This document shows positions 1-8,512 of a DNA stretch of 64,000 bases, piece after piece (the first letter of the stretch is position 1; each line of letters starts with the position of its first letter). Both the position numbers and the translations under genes were made by a program. The notes beneath the pieces are model-generated. The model ran no database searches and had not been told where the DNA came from. It saw only the letters and a program-made list of their open reading frames with translations. The stretch is from Bacillota bacterium (GTDB lineage: Bacteria; Bacillota; Clostridia; Christensenellales; Aristaeellaceae): assembly GCA_023411175.1 (NCBI GenBank), contig JAEYPB010000046.1, positions 1 to 64,000 on the forward strand. Direction: 5' to 3'.

Positions 1-2340
1 GACCATGCCCTTTTTGATGATCTCGCCTTCCTTGACGATGGGGTGCTGGTTGATGCAGGTGCCCTGGTTGGAGCGGGCGAACTTCGAAAGCCGGTAGGAA
101 TGCTCCTTGCCGCCCGTCTCGCGGATGACGACTTCGCCGGCGGTGACGCGCTTCACCACGCCGTCCACCTTGGAAAGCGTGACCACGCCCGAGTCGCAGG
201 CGGCCTTGTACTCAATGCCGGTGCCCACGATGGGCGCCTGCGGAATGAGCAGCGGCACCGCCTGGCGCTGCATGTTGGAGCCCATCAGCGCGCGGTTGGC
301 GTCGTCGTTCTCAAGGAACGGGATCATGCCGGTGGCGACGGAGATCAGCTGGCGGGGGCTGACGTCGATGAAGTCCACCTGGTTGCGGTCGACCTCAATG
401 ATCTCCTCGCGGCGGCGGACGGTGACGCGCTCCTTGATAAAGGCCCCGTCGTCGTCCAGGATCTCGTTGGCCTGAGCGATGACGTACTGGTCTTCCTCGT
501 CGGCGGTCATGTAGATGATCTCGCCGGTGGCGCAGTTCGTCTCCGGGTCGATGCGGCGGTACGGGGCTTCGATGAAGCCGTACTCGTTGATGCGCGCGTA
601 GGTGGCCAGGGAGCCGATCAGGCCGATGTTCGGGCCTTCAGGCGTCTCGATGGGGCAGATGCGCGCGTAGTGGGAGTAGTGCACGTCTCGAACCGCGAAG
701 CTGGCGCGGTCGCGGTTGAGGCCGCCGGGGCCCAGCGCCGACAGGCGGCGCTTGTGGGTCAGCTCGGCCAGCGGGTTGGGCTGATCCATGAACTGGGACA
801 GCTGGGAGCTTCCGAAGAACTCCTTGATGGCCGCCGAGACCGGGCGGATGTTGATCAGATCCTGCGGGCGCACCTTGTCGAGGTCCTGGATCGCCATGCG
901 CTCCTTGACCACGCGCTCGAGGCGGGAGAGGCCGACGCGGATCTGGTTCTGCAGAAGCTCGCCCACGGAGCGCAGGCGGCGGTTGCCCAGATGGTCGATG
1001 TCGTCGATCTCGCCCACGCCGTGGAACAGCCCCACCTGATAACTGGCCGAGGCCACGATGTCGTCCACGAGGATGTACTTCGGGATCAGCTTGCCAAGAT
1101 TCTCCTTGAGCAGCTGGTTAAACGGCAGGCCATCGGCGCGGGCCGACTTGACCACCTCGAGCAGCACTGGCAAGTGTACGCGCTCGTGCAGCTTCACGGC
1201 CGACTCGTCGTACTGCCGGAAGAGCTCAGGGTCATAATCCTTCATGAAGGCTTCGAAATTGACGAAGTTGTTGCCGATCACCTTCAGCGCGCGGCCTTCG
1301 TTCGTCTTGACGATCACGGCGTTGATGCCAGCGTCCTGGATCTCCAGCGCCTTTTCGCGGGAGATGGTCCCATCCTTCTCCACCAGGATCTCGCCGGTGT
1401 AGGGATGGGTGATGTCTTCGGCAGCGGTCAGCCCGGCGATGCGGCGGGCGATGGCCAGCTTTTTGTTGTACTTGTAACGGCCCACCCGCGCCAGGTCGTA
1501 GCGCTTGGGATCGAAAAACAGCGAGTTGATGAGGTTGGTGGCGGAATCCACCGACGGCGGCTCGCCGGGGCGGAGCTTATTGTAGATTTCGATGAGCGCC
1601 TGCTCACGGCGGGACTTGGCGCGGCCCTCGCGGTCCTCGGCGGACGCGTCGCGGGCGATGGTGGCCGACACGCGCTCGTCGTCACCCAGCATATCAATGA
1701 GCACCGCGTCGCTCTCATAGCCCAATGCCCGCAGGAGCACCGTGATGGGCAGTTTCCTGGCGCGGTCAATTCGAGCATAGATGACGCCGTTGGAGTCGGT
1801 CTCGTATTCGATCCACGCGCCGCGGTTGGGGATCATCGTGCAGGAGAACAGGTTTGCGCCGGTCTTGTCGATCGACTTGGCGTAGTAGACGCCCGGCGAG
1901 CGGACCAACTGGGACACGATGACGCGCTCCGCGCCATTGATAATGAAAGTGCCGTGCTCGGTCATGAGCGGGAAATCGCCCATGAAGACTTCGCTTTCCT
2001 TGATCTCGTGGGTCTCGGTGTTGGTGAGGCGCACGGTGACCTTTAGCGGCGCAGCGTAGGTGGAGTCGCGCTCCTTGCACTTTTCAACGCTGTACTTCGG
2101 GGTGTCGTCCAGCGAATAATCGATGAACTCCAGGATCAGGCTCTCGGAATAGTCGGTGATCGGAGAGACATCCCTGAGCACTTCGCGAAGATCCTCCTTC
2201 AGAAAGTGCTGATAGGAATTCTTCTGAATCTCAATAAGATCGGGCACCGGCAACGTTTCCTCGATGCGGGCGAAGGTCATGCGTGTGCGCTTGCCCATCT
2301 GCACCTCGTGCTCGTTGCAAATCCGCGCCATGTTTCCCAT
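1..2340 (-). CDS. rpoB: RNA polymerase beta subunit RpoB, N-terminal 780 residues (cut at window edge)
   Basis: Catalytic beta subunit of RNA polymerase. The frame is open from an ATG at 2340 to position 1, so only about the first two thirds is present. The translation shows beta-subunit landmarks: EHGTFIINGAERVIVSQLVR near residue 130, and the rifampicin region (about 720-820) reading FFGSSQLSQFMDQ, THKRR and SALGPGGL. The residues equivalent to E. coli D516, H526 and S531 are wild type, so no rifampicin resistance is predicted at those sites. AAAGGAG lies upstream of the ATG. The gene upstream on this strand is ddl, not rplL, which is unusual for rpoB. Confidence 0.97.
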   Translation of the reverse strand, partial: MGNMARICNEHEVQMGKRTRMTFARIEETLPVPDLIEIQKNSYQHFLKEDLREVLRDVSPITDYSESLILEFIDYSLDDTPKYSVEKCKERDSTYAAPLKVTVRLTNTETHEIKESEVFMGDFPLMTEHGTFIINGAERVIVSQLVRSPGVYYAKSIDKTGANLFSCTMIPNRGAWIEYETDSNGVIYARIDRARKLPITVLLRALGYESDAVLIDMLGDDERVSATIARDASAEDREGRAKSRREQALIEIYNKLRPGEPPSVDSATNLINSLFFDPKRYDLARVGRYKYNKKLAIARRIAGLTAAEDITHPYTGEILVEKDGTISREKALEIQDAGINAVIVKTNEGRALKVIGNNFVNFEAFMKDYDPELFRQYDESAVKLHERVHLPVLLEVVKSARADGLPFNQLLKENLGKLIPKYILVDDIVASASYQVGLFHGVGEIDDIDHLGNRRLRSVGELLQNQIRVGLSRLERVVKERMAIQDLDKVRPQDLINIRPVSAAIKEFFGSSQLSQFMDQPNPLAELTHKRRLSALGPGGLNRDRASFAVRDVHYSHYARICPIETPEGPNIGLIGSLATYARINEYGFIEAPYRRIDPETNCATGEIIYMTADEEDQYVIAQANEILDDDGAFIKERVTVRRREEIIEVDRNQVDFIDVSPRQLISVATGMIPFLENDDANRALMGSNMQRQAVPLLIPQAPIVGTGIEYKAACDSGVVTLSKVDGVVKRVTAGEVVIRETGGKEHSYRLSKFARSNQGTCINQHPIVKEGEIIKKGMV

Positions 2341-2556
2341 GTGAGGTCACCACTCCTTTTCATAAGGTCCGACAGGTTCGCGGCGCTCGCCGCCAATCTG
2401 GAAATGCTGCGAAAAAGTTGTAAAATTTTTGTGACCGCCCCTATTGCACTTTTGGCGCCGAGGGTGTACAATACGTCCCGAGGATGTTTGCGAGGGTCCG
2501 TTTTCCCGGGGCAAGGCGCGCAAACAGGCTAAACGCCCACACTAGTGCAATTATCT

Positions 2557-2585
2557 ATAATAGCACCCCTCACAAGCCCTGTCAA
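2557..2585 (-). promoter_or_regulatory. Sigma-A promoter of rpoB
   Basis: Read on the minus strand: TTGACA (2585-2580), 17-nt spacer, TATTAT (2562-2557). It is close to consensus and implies a leader of about 210 nt before rpoB. The leader contains an 8-bp inverted repeat TGTTTGCG/CGCAAACA. An independent promoter explains how rpoB is expressed away from a ribosomal-protein operon. Confidence 0.8.
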
Positions 2586-2739
2586 TGACCGGGTGTTAAT
2601 TTTTTGGGCTTTTTGGCTCAAATGGATGCTTTTCCATCAATTTCCCTGAATAACCCCTCTCCACTTCGCCATCTTGATAAATCCGGCTCCGAAGAGGCGC
2701 TTTATCAAGGAGAAGCTCAGACGCAGTCGCAAATGAATT

Positions 2740-2774
2740 AAATCCTGCAAATCATTCTCTGATTTGCAGGATTT
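2740..2774. terminator. Perfect 15-bp hairpin between ddl and rpoB
   Basis: Arms AAATCCTGCAAATCA and its exact complement flank a 5-nt loop. It lies after the ddl stop and before the rpoB promoter, where a terminator for the hydrolase-murF-GNAT-ddl transcript is expected. The U-tract is only three bases, so termination is inferred from position. A weaker 9-bp repeat (CTTGATAAA/TTTATCAAG) lies at 2673-2709. Nothing else is seen in 2341-2821. Confidence 0.6.
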
Positions 2775-2821
2775 CAGTTTTATGCGTAAGGCGGGGTTTG
2801 CGCGGCCAGCGCATCCCGGGG

Positions 2822-4003
2822 TTAGCCCTTCCCCTTTACGCCGCCCAATTTCTGGTTTTTCAGAATGTCCGACTTGTAGGAGAACACGCTCTCCCGCCGG
2901 TCGGCTGCGGCGGTCAGCGCGTAGCGGATCATCTCATCCAGGAGCTTGCCAAACGGAAGCCCCACGGGCTCCCACAGGTAGAAGGCCAGCGAACCGGGGA
3001 TGGTGTTGATCTCGCCCACGTAGAGGCCGCCGTCCTCCCCGTCCAGCATGAAGTCAATGCGCACCACGCCCTTGCAGTCGAGGGCGCGGAAGATGTCCAT
3101 CGACAGTTCCTTGATGCGCGCGGCGGTCTCATCGGGAATCGGCGCGGGGATCAGCCGGGACAGCGACTGCATGCCTTTGCCGCCCTTGGCGCGGCGGGCG
3201 TACTTGTCGTCAAAGTCGACCAGATCCTCGCCGCCGAGGGGCATTTCAAGCTCCGAGGCGCGAACCTCCTCGCCGTAGCCCAACACCGAGCAGTTGACCT
3301 CCCGGCGCTTCGTCACGCCCTTTTCGATAAGCACGCGGCGGTCGAAGGACGCGGCCACGTCCAGCGCCTCCTCGAGGCCCTTGCGGTCGTTCGCCCGCTT
3401 GATGCCAATCGAGGAGCCGAGGTTTGCCGGCTTGACATAAACGGGATACTCCAGCGCCGCTTCGATCTTCTCCACGCAGGCGGCGCGGTCCTTCTTCCAC
3501 ATCGCCCGGTCGATCCAGGTGTCCGGCAGCACCGGGAACCCGCAGCTTCTGAAGAGATGCTTCATCGCAATCTTGTCCATGCCCACCGAGGAGCCCATCA
3601 CGCCCGCGGAGGTGTAGGGCACGTCTATCATCTCCAGCATGCCCTGAAGGGTTCCGTCCTCGCCGTTCATGCCGTGCATGGCGAGGAGCGCCACATCCGC
3701 GGACGCCACCACCTTCTCGCCCTTCGAGAACAGCCCGCGCTTCGGCTCCGGGTCGATCAAGAGCAATTTTCCGCCGTCTGCGGCGGGCAGCACCCGCTTC
3801 GCCTGTGCGGGGTCAAAGGACGGGTAGAAGGAGATGTCCTTCAGCCGCTCGCCCACGTACCACGCGCCGTCCCGCGCGATGTAGACCGGGAACGGGTCAT
3901 ACTGCTCCCTGTCCAGCGCCCTCAGCGCCTGAATGCCGGTAATGATCGAAACATCATGCTCGCAGGTGCGGCTGCCAAAAAGCACCGCCACGCTCAGCTT
4001 CAT
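2822..4003 (-). CDS. ddl: D-alanine--D-alanine ligase family protein
   Basis: ATP-grasp ligase joining two D-Ala for peptidoglycan precursors (cytoplasm). Visible in the 393 residues: N-terminal EHDVSI with the conserved Glu at 15, HGMNGEDGTLQG at 110-121, ATP-grasp KPANLGSSIGI at 191-201, and the metal site GEINTIPGSLAFYLW at 330-344. The omega-loop, usually YDYxxKY in Ddl, reads VDFDDKY at 262-268, followed by a Gly/Lys-rich loop. D-Ala-D-Ala specificity is therefore likely but not certain; a D-Ala-D-X ligase is the alternative. Last gene of a cluster with a MurF-like ligase, which uses the dipeptide. Confidence 0.85.
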   Translation of the reverse strand: MKLSVAVLFGSRTCEHDVSIITGIQALRALDREQYDPFPVYIARDGAWYVGERLKDISFYPSFDPAQAKRVLPAADGGKLLLIDPEPKRGLFSKGEKVVASADVALLAMHGMNGEDGTLQGMLEMIDVPYTSAGVMGSSVGMDKIAMKHLFRSCGFPVLPDTWIDRAMWKKDRAACVEKIEAALEYPVYVKPANLGSSIGIKRANDRKGLEEALDVAASFDRRVLIEKGVTKRREVNCSVLGYGEEVRASELEMPLGGEDLVDFDDKYARRAKGGKGMQSLSRLIPAPIPDETAARIKELSMDIFRALDCKGVVRIDFMLDGEDGGLYVGEINTIPGSLAFYLWEPVGLPFGKLLDEMIRYALTAAADRRESVFSYKSDILKNQKLGGVKGKG

Positions 4004-4054
4004 GCGAAAACCTCCTTAATGTGTCGCCGGAGTCCTCGATCCCCCGAAGGGAAC

Positions 4055-4651
4055 CTATACATCATCTTCGATATAGTGAACCGGATAGCGGTCCCAATAG
4101 CCTTTATACACGCGATCATCCCGCCCATCCAGATTCAGCTGATACATCCGAAACGTCACCAGCATGTTCTTGGGCTGCCACAGCTCTTCATAGGTATACT
4201 GATATCTCATGCCCAACCGTTTCATGACTTCGCCGCTGCGGGGGTTTTTGATGTCGTGGGTGGCGGTGACATGCGTAAGCCCGTCTTTTTTAACTTGTTC
4301 CAGAACCACCTTGACGGCTTCGGTGGCGATTCCCTTATGCCAGAAATCCCTTTTCAGGGCATAACCGAGATCATGGCTGTCCTCCATGCTTACATGAACG
4401 TAGCCGATCGGGACATTGTCCGTTTTCAGGCAGACCGCATATCGGTACGCGCTGGACTGTTGATAGACCGTGGCGTATTTCTCGCGGAAAAACCCTTTCG
4501 CCTCGCCCAGCGATTTGAGCGGAAACCACGGCAGGTAGGTATTTACTTCTTCGTCGCCGTAGATCTCAAGCATGGCGCCGATATCGTCATCCGCAAATTT
4601 TCTTAGAACCAACCGCTTGGTTTCCAGCGTCGGCGTATTATGATCGTTCAC
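4055..4651 (-). CDS. GNAT N-acetyltransferase, RimJ/RimL type
   Basis: Acetyl-CoA-dependent acetyltransferase of the GNAT fold; substrate unknown. It opens with the family's typical LETKRLVLRKFADDD and carries the acetyl-CoA loop region LGYALKRDFWHKGIATEAV, then NPRSGEVMKRLGMRYQYTYEE. I chose GTG at 4651 because GGAGGGG sits 5 nt upstream. An in-frame ATG at 4672 overlaps the murF-like stop as ATGA and is the alternative, adding seven residues. It lies between the MurF-like ligase and ddl in one transcript, so a role in wall precursors or in self-protection is possible but unproven. Confidence 0.8.
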   Translation of the reverse strand: MNDHNTPTLETKRLVLRKFADDDIGAMLEIYGDEEVNTYLPWFPLKSLGEAKGFFREKYATVYQQSSAYRYAVCLKTDNVPIGYVHVSMEDSHDLGYALKRDFWHKGIATEAVKVVLEQVKKDGLTHVTATHDIKNPRSGEVMKRLGMRYQYTYEELWQPKNMLVTFRMYQLNLDGRDDRVYKGYWDRYPVHYIEDDV

Positions 4652-4668
4652 GTTCTCCCCTCCGGAAT

Positions 4669-6279
4669 TCATCCTTCGGAATAGTTGTCCGGCAGGTCGT
4701 TTTCAAAAAGGATCGCGTCGCCCGGCCGCGCGACGCGGGCGATGATCGCCTTGGCGTCCTCGAGGCTCGCCACGGGAAACAGGTTCTCTCGGTCGAAGCC
4801 TGTCGAGAGAAGCCCCCGGGCGATGGGGCGGGTGCGCCTCGGGCCGACGAGGATGGCGATGTCGCAGGCGGCAGCCATCTGCTGGCCGAAGCGGAAGTTG
4901 AGCTCCTCTTCCTTTTCGCCCTGCTCCACGAGGCCCGGCGTCACCACGATGTGCCGCCCGGGAAAGCCCGAGAGCACCTCAAAGGCCGCCGCCGCGCCGG
5001 AGGGGTTGGCGTTGAAGGCGTCGTCGATGACCGTCATGCCGTTCGCGCCCTCGATCAGCTGCAGCCGGTGCTCCACCGGCTGGACGCGGGCGACGCCCCG
5101 GGCGATCTCCTCAAGCGTCATACCCAGGCGGCGCGCCACCTGGCAGGACAGGACGATGTTCTGGATGTTGTGCTTGCCAAGCAGCTTCGTCTCGCAGGCC
5201 ACGCGGCCGCCCTCGCCGTCGCAGAGGGTGAAGCGGCTGCCGGTGGGGCCGACGGTGATGTCCTCGGCGTACATGGAGAGAAAACCCGAACCTGTGGCCA
5301 GCCCGGCACGGTACTTTTCGCCCTTCGCGCGGGCGAAGAGCTTATCGCACCAACCGCCGTCGTCCGCGCCGAAGAACGCGACGCCGCCCGGCTCCAGCCC
5401 TTCGATGAGTTCAAACTTGGTATTGGCGATGGTCTCGATGTTGTGCATCGTCTCAAGGTGCTGCTCGCCCACGCTGGTCAGGACACCGTACTTCGGGCGC
5501 ACCAGATCGCAAAGTTCCTTGATGTCTCCCACATGGCGCGCGCCCATCTCGGCGACGAACACCTGATGGAACGGCTCCAGATTCTCGCGGATGACCCTCG
5601 TCAGGCCCATCGGCGTATTAAAGCTGGAGGGCGTCGCCAAAACAGAATACTTCTCGCTCAGGATCGCCGCCAGGATGAACTTGGTGGATGTCTTGCCGTA
5701 GCTGCCGGTGATGCCGATCTTGATGAGGTCGCTCCGCGCTTCCAGCTTTCTGCGGGCGTCGTTGAAGAAATAGGCGTTGACACGCTTCTCCACGGGCTGC
5801 ATGAGGTAGCCGGCCGCCAGCGCCAGGTACGGAATTCCCGCGAAAAGGAGGTAGGGCGGCACACCCAGCCACGACAAGAGCGCCGCGGCCGCCAGCGCGA
5901 CGAGGCAGGCGGCGGCAAAGAGGCGCTTCATGCGCGGCGTATAGGCCAGCGGCTTCTTGGGCGGGGTGATGTACTGCGTTTCATTGAGCCGCCACGCCGC
6001 CGCCGCAAAGCCGATCAGCACGATGACGGCGGAAACGACGCGGGACGCATCGCGGTTCATAAAGAGTGAAAGGATCAGCGGCAGAAGGAGTTTCGCGATC
6101 ACCGCGATGACGCCGATGTTGAGCGTCCACCCCAAGAGTTTGTCCCGGTTTTTGCCCAGCCACCGGCCGTAGCCGTCCAGCTGGTAGCTCTCCAGCTGCA
6201 GCATGTGCAGGTAATAGCGGCTGGTTATGGCCGAAATCGCCGCCACCAGGATGGATTCCAATGCTTCAAGCCAGCTCAA
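4669..6279 (-). CDS. Membrane-anchored Mur ligase (MurF-like)
   Basis: ATP-dependent amide ligase of the MurC-F superfamily. The Mur-ligase core starts near residue 185: P-loop GITGSYGKTSTK (189-200), then SFNTPMGLTRVI, EMGARHVGDI, EHRLQLIEG and DDAFNANPSG, as in MurF, which adds D-Ala-D-Ala to UDP-MurNAc-tripeptide. Residues 1-165 are not the normal MurF substrate-binding domain; they hold about four to five hydrophobic segments (near 48-72, 78-96, 117-138, 140-162). Its stop overlaps the GNAT ATG and its start overlaps the hydrolase stop (both ATGA), so translation is coupled. The family is secure; whether it is the sole MurF of the cell is not. Confidence 0.8.
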   Translation of the reverse strand: MSWLEALESILVAAISAITSRYYLHMLQLESYQLDGYGRWLGKNRDKLLGWTLNIGVIAVIAKLLLPLILSLFMNRDASRVVSAVIVLIGFAAAAWRLNETQYITPPKKPLAYTPRMKRLFAAACLVALAAAALLSWLGVPPYLLFAGIPYLALAAGYLMQPVEKRVNAYFFNDARRKLEARSDLIKIGITGSYGKTSTKFILAAILSEKYSVLATPSSFNTPMGLTRVIRENLEPFHQVFVAEMGARHVGDIKELCDLVRPKYGVLTSVGEQHLETMHNIETIANTKFELIEGLEPGGVAFFGADDGGWCDKLFARAKGEKYRAGLATGSGFLSMYAEDITVGPTGSRFTLCDGEGGRVACETKLLGKHNIQNIVLSCQVARRLGMTLEEIARGVARVQPVEHRLQLIEGANGMTVIDDAFNANPSGAAAAFEVLSGFPGRHIVVTPGLVEQGEKEEELNFRFGQQMAAACDIAILVGPRRTRPIARGLLSTGFDRENLFPVASLEDAKAIIARVARPGDAILFENDLPDNYSEG

Positions 6280-7061
6280 GCGTTTGACTCCTCCAAGAAT
6301 TTCATCACGATTGCCCTGAAATCGCCGTAGCGGTCGAGGTAGGCGAAGTGTCCGGCGTCCTCAAAGACCACGAGTCCGGCGTCCGGAATCTCCTTTTCCA
6401 TGACCTTCCCCATCCACAATGGCGTCTGGTCGTCCTTCGCGCCCCAGATAAGCAGCGCCGAAGACTTTATTCCAGCAAGGTATGGCCTGAGATCCTGATG
6501 GATGATCCGATTGAACGTGGGCCTCATGGCGGGCGACAGCGCGCGGTAGTCGGCAGAGCCAAATTTTTGGATCAGCGCCTCGCGAAAAACGTTTACCAGT
6601 TTTTCGCCCAGCAGCGCGTGCGCCGGAGCGGATTCCGCCAAGCCCTTGAGCGCCTTGTAGAGCGTAGTTTTCGCCCGGCGCTTGTTTGACGCGGGCGCGA
6701 TCAGCCCGGCAGCGCCGGTCAAAACCAATTTACCCGTCAATTCCGGATACGTGGCCGCGAGCAGGATGGTCACCCGCCCCCCAAAGGAGTGGGCGACGAT
6801 GTCCACGCCCTCCAACTTCAATTGGCGTAGGAAAGCCGCGGTAAGTTCCATGTATTCAGTAACCGACCAGGGTTCGCGGGGCTCCGGCGAGCGTCCGAAG
6901 CCCGGAAAGTCCACGGCGATGACCTCCCGCGACAGGGAAAAATCCCGGATCAGCGGAAGCCAGCTCTCGATTTTTCCGCCCCAGCCGTGCAAAACGAGGA
7001 GCGGCTTGCCCGCTCCCTGCCGCTCGTAATACAAAGTCTGTCCGCCGGTTTCAAAGATCAT
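6276..7061 (-). CDS. Alpha/beta hydrolase
   Basis: Serine hydrolase fold of 261 residues with no signal peptide, so cytoplasmic. Oxyanion HGWGG at 25-29, nucleophile elbow AHSFGG with Ser92, acid Asp210 in WGAKDDQTP, and base His238 in DAGHFAYLD: a complete triad. The short lid region (about 120-180) is basic. Substrate unknown. First gene of the coupled hydrolase-Mur ligase-GNAT-ddl transcript, which suggests an ester, thioester or lipid link in envelope synthesis (inference only). Confidence 0.85.
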   Translation of the reverse strand: MIFETGGQTLYYERQGAGKPLLVLHGWGGKIESWLPLIRDFSLSREVIAVDFPGFGRSPEPREPWSVTEYMELTAAFLRQLKLEGVDIVAHSFGGRVTILLAATYPELTGKLVLTGAAGLIAPASNKRRAKTTLYKALKGLAESAPAHALLGEKLVNVFREALIQKFGSADYRALSPAMRPTFNRIIHQDLRPYLAGIKSSALLIWGAKDDQTPLWMGKVMEKEIPDAGLVVFEDAGHFAYLDRYGDFRAIVMKFLEESNA

Positions 7062-7078
7062 CGGTTCACCCCGAAAAG

Positions 7079-7084
7079 ATTATA
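7079..7084 (-). promoter_or_regulatory. Putative -10 box for the hydrolase-murF-GNAT-ddl operon
   Basis: TATAAT on the minus strand 18 nt before the hydrolase ATG, with GGGGTGA as the ribosome site. The -35 is poor (TTTCCT at about 18 nt), so this is a tentative promoter. Confidence 0.45.
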
Positions 7085-7117
7085 GCGCATTCGCGCATAA
7101 AAGGAAAGCGATTTATT

Positions 7118-7291
7118 CATGCGCCCCATGGGCGCATGCAAAGGAAATCCGCTTCGCGGCTTCCCTTTGCCGAAACGTACCGGTTTCCTCAAATGCTGCG
7201 GCATTTGCGGGCGGAAACCGGTTCGGGTATGCTTTCCCATTCGCTTACGCTCGGTGGGAAAGCCAAATCCGCCGCGCATGTCGCCGGATTT
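7118..7291. repeat. Cluster of five consecutive hairpins
   Basis: The 260-bp gap between rimI and the hydrolase holds a chain of inverted repeats: 7118-7138 (9-bp stem, 3-nt loop), 7138-7170 (15 paired positions with 2 mismatches), 7179-7222 (10-bp arms ACCGGTTTCC enclosing a second 7-bp hairpin), 7231-7263 (9-bp arms GCTTTCCCA), 7265-7291 (7-bp arms AAATCCG). An 88-codon minus-strand frame crosses it but its residues only mirror the palindromes. Function unknown; it may end the rimI transcript or be a repetitive extragenic element. Confidence 0.6.
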
Positions 7292-7325
7292 GATTGAACT
7301 GAATGCATGCTTCCTAAACGCCAAT

Positions 7326-7811
7326 CTATTCGTCGATCAGGTACGGATCATCCTCCGGGTGCGCCTCGGGCAGATGCTCGCAGGCCATCACCAGCGCGTC
7401 CTCGTTGTTGTCGGCGTAATAGCGCTTGCGGAAGCCGACCTCCTGAAAGCCCAGTTTTTTGTACAGCGACTGGGCGACGGCGTTCGACCGCCTGCACTCC
7501 AGCGTCATGTACACCATGCCGGTGTCCGCGGCCAGCTGCATCAGCGCCCGGGTGATCTTCTCCCCCAGCCCCTGCCCCCGTTTGTCCTTCCGGACGGCGA
7601 CGTTGGTCACGTGGGCCTCGTCCAGCACCAGCCACATCCCGGCGTAGGCCACGGGCACGCCGTCCTCCCGGGCGACCAGGTAGCGGGCGCAGGCGTTCTC
7701 AGAAACCTCCCGGAGAAATGCGTCGCGGGACCACGGCACCGCGAAGCACTGTTTCTCGATTTCACTGACAGCTCCTACGTCGGTCATCGTCATCAGGCCG
7801 ATTTCAATCAT
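7326..7811 (-). CDS. rimI: Ribosomal protein S18 alanine N-acetyltransferase RimI
   Basis: Acetylates the N-terminal Ala of ribosomal protein S18. 161 residues from the ATG at 7811, which overlaps the tsaB stop as ATGA. RimI hallmarks: EKQCFAVPWSRDAF near the start, acetyl-CoA loop RKDKRGQGLGEK, LECRRSNAVAQSLYKKLGF, and the RimI-specific C-terminal RKRYYADNNEDALVM. Encoded directly after tsaE-tsaB as in many Firmicutes; tsaD, often next, is absent from the window. A longer upstream frame is only the antisense-like extension through tsaB. Confidence 0.9.
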   Translation of the reverse strand: MIEIGLMTMTDVGAVSEIEKQCFAVPWSRDAFLREVSENACARYLVAREDGVPVAYAGMWLVLDEAHVTNVAVRKDKRGQGLGEKITRALMQLAADTGMVYMTLECRRSNAVAQSLYKKLGFQEVGFRKRYYADNNEDALVMACEHLPEAHPEDDPYLIDE

Positions 7812-8512
7812 ACGCTCTCCCCGCGCCGCGCGTCCCGCTCGCGCTCGGCCTGCGGCTTTCGAAGATAGATGGGTTCCAGCGCCTCCCCCGGCACAGCGGG
7901 AGACGAACCGCAATCCGCAAGATAGCAGGCGGCCTCCGCGCGAAGGGACGCAAGGTGCGGCTTCTGCAGCACGGAACGGCTGCCCAGCGCTGCGCGGATC
8001 GCCTCGCCGTGGGCCGAAAGGCCGTCGCCGGTAAAGAGAAAGCGGCCTTCGGGCGGAAGCGCCGCGACGAAGTCCGCCAGCTTCAGCGCCTCGTCCGGGC
8101 AGAGCCGCTCCGGCAGCGCGCCTTCCGCGAAGCGGAAGCGCGCGCAGTACACCTGGCCACGCCGGGCATCCAGAATGGGGCATATCTCACCGTCAAAGCC
8201 AAACGCGCCGGCCGAAAGCGCCTCGAGGGCATTCACCCGCGCGACAGGGATGCCCAGCGCCAGCGCGAAGCCCCGCGCCGCGCACACACCGATGCGCACC
8301 CCCGTAAAGGAGCCCGGACCCGCCACGCAGGCGACGAGTTCCACCTCCGCCATCGATACGCCCGCGGCCGTGAGCGCCCGGTCGACCAGCGGCATCAGCG
8401 TCTCCGAGTGGGTCAGCCCCACATCCGCCGAAACCGAATAGCGGGGCTTTCCGCCCCGCCATACGCAAACCGACGCCACCGGGCCGGAGGTGTCCATTCC
8501 AAGAATGGTCAA
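7808..8512 (-). CDS. tsaB: tRNA threonylcarbamoyladenosine biosynthesis protein TsaB
   Basis: Partner of TsaD and TsaE in making t6A37 on ANN-decoding tRNAs. ASKHA-fold protein of 234 residues beginning LTILGMDTSG and carrying the TsaB signature GPGSFTGVRIG. I use the TTG at 8512: it overlaps the tsaE stop (TTGA) and restores the first beta strand, whereas the first ATG at 8497 would remove it. The C-terminus LEPIYLRKPQAE is typical. Translationally coupled to tsaE and rimI. Confidence 0.9.
   Translation of the reverse strand: MTILGMDTSGPVASVCVWRGGKPRYSVSADVGLTHSETLMPLVDRALTAAGVSMAEVELVACVAGPGSFTGVRIGVCAARGFALALGIPVARVNALEALSAGAFGFDGEICPILDARRGQVYCARFRFAEGALPERLCPDEALKLADFVAALPPEGRFLFTGDGLSAHGEAIRAALGSRSVLQKPHLASLRAEAACYLADCGSSPAVPGEALEPIYLRKPQAERERDARRGESV

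Noticed and set aside
43..2046. 667-codon plus-strand reading frame
   Set aside because: It is exactly antisense to rpoB, has no ribosome site and its translation is the Asp/Val/Gly/His-rich type seen opposite high-GC genes.
2798..4606. 602-codon plus-strand frame
   Set aside because: Antisense to ddl and the GNAT gene; no domain, no start signal.
7058..7324. 88-codon minus-strand gene between rimI and the hydrolase
   Set aside because: It spans the palindrome cluster, its residues mirror the repeats, and it would overlap the hydrolase start.
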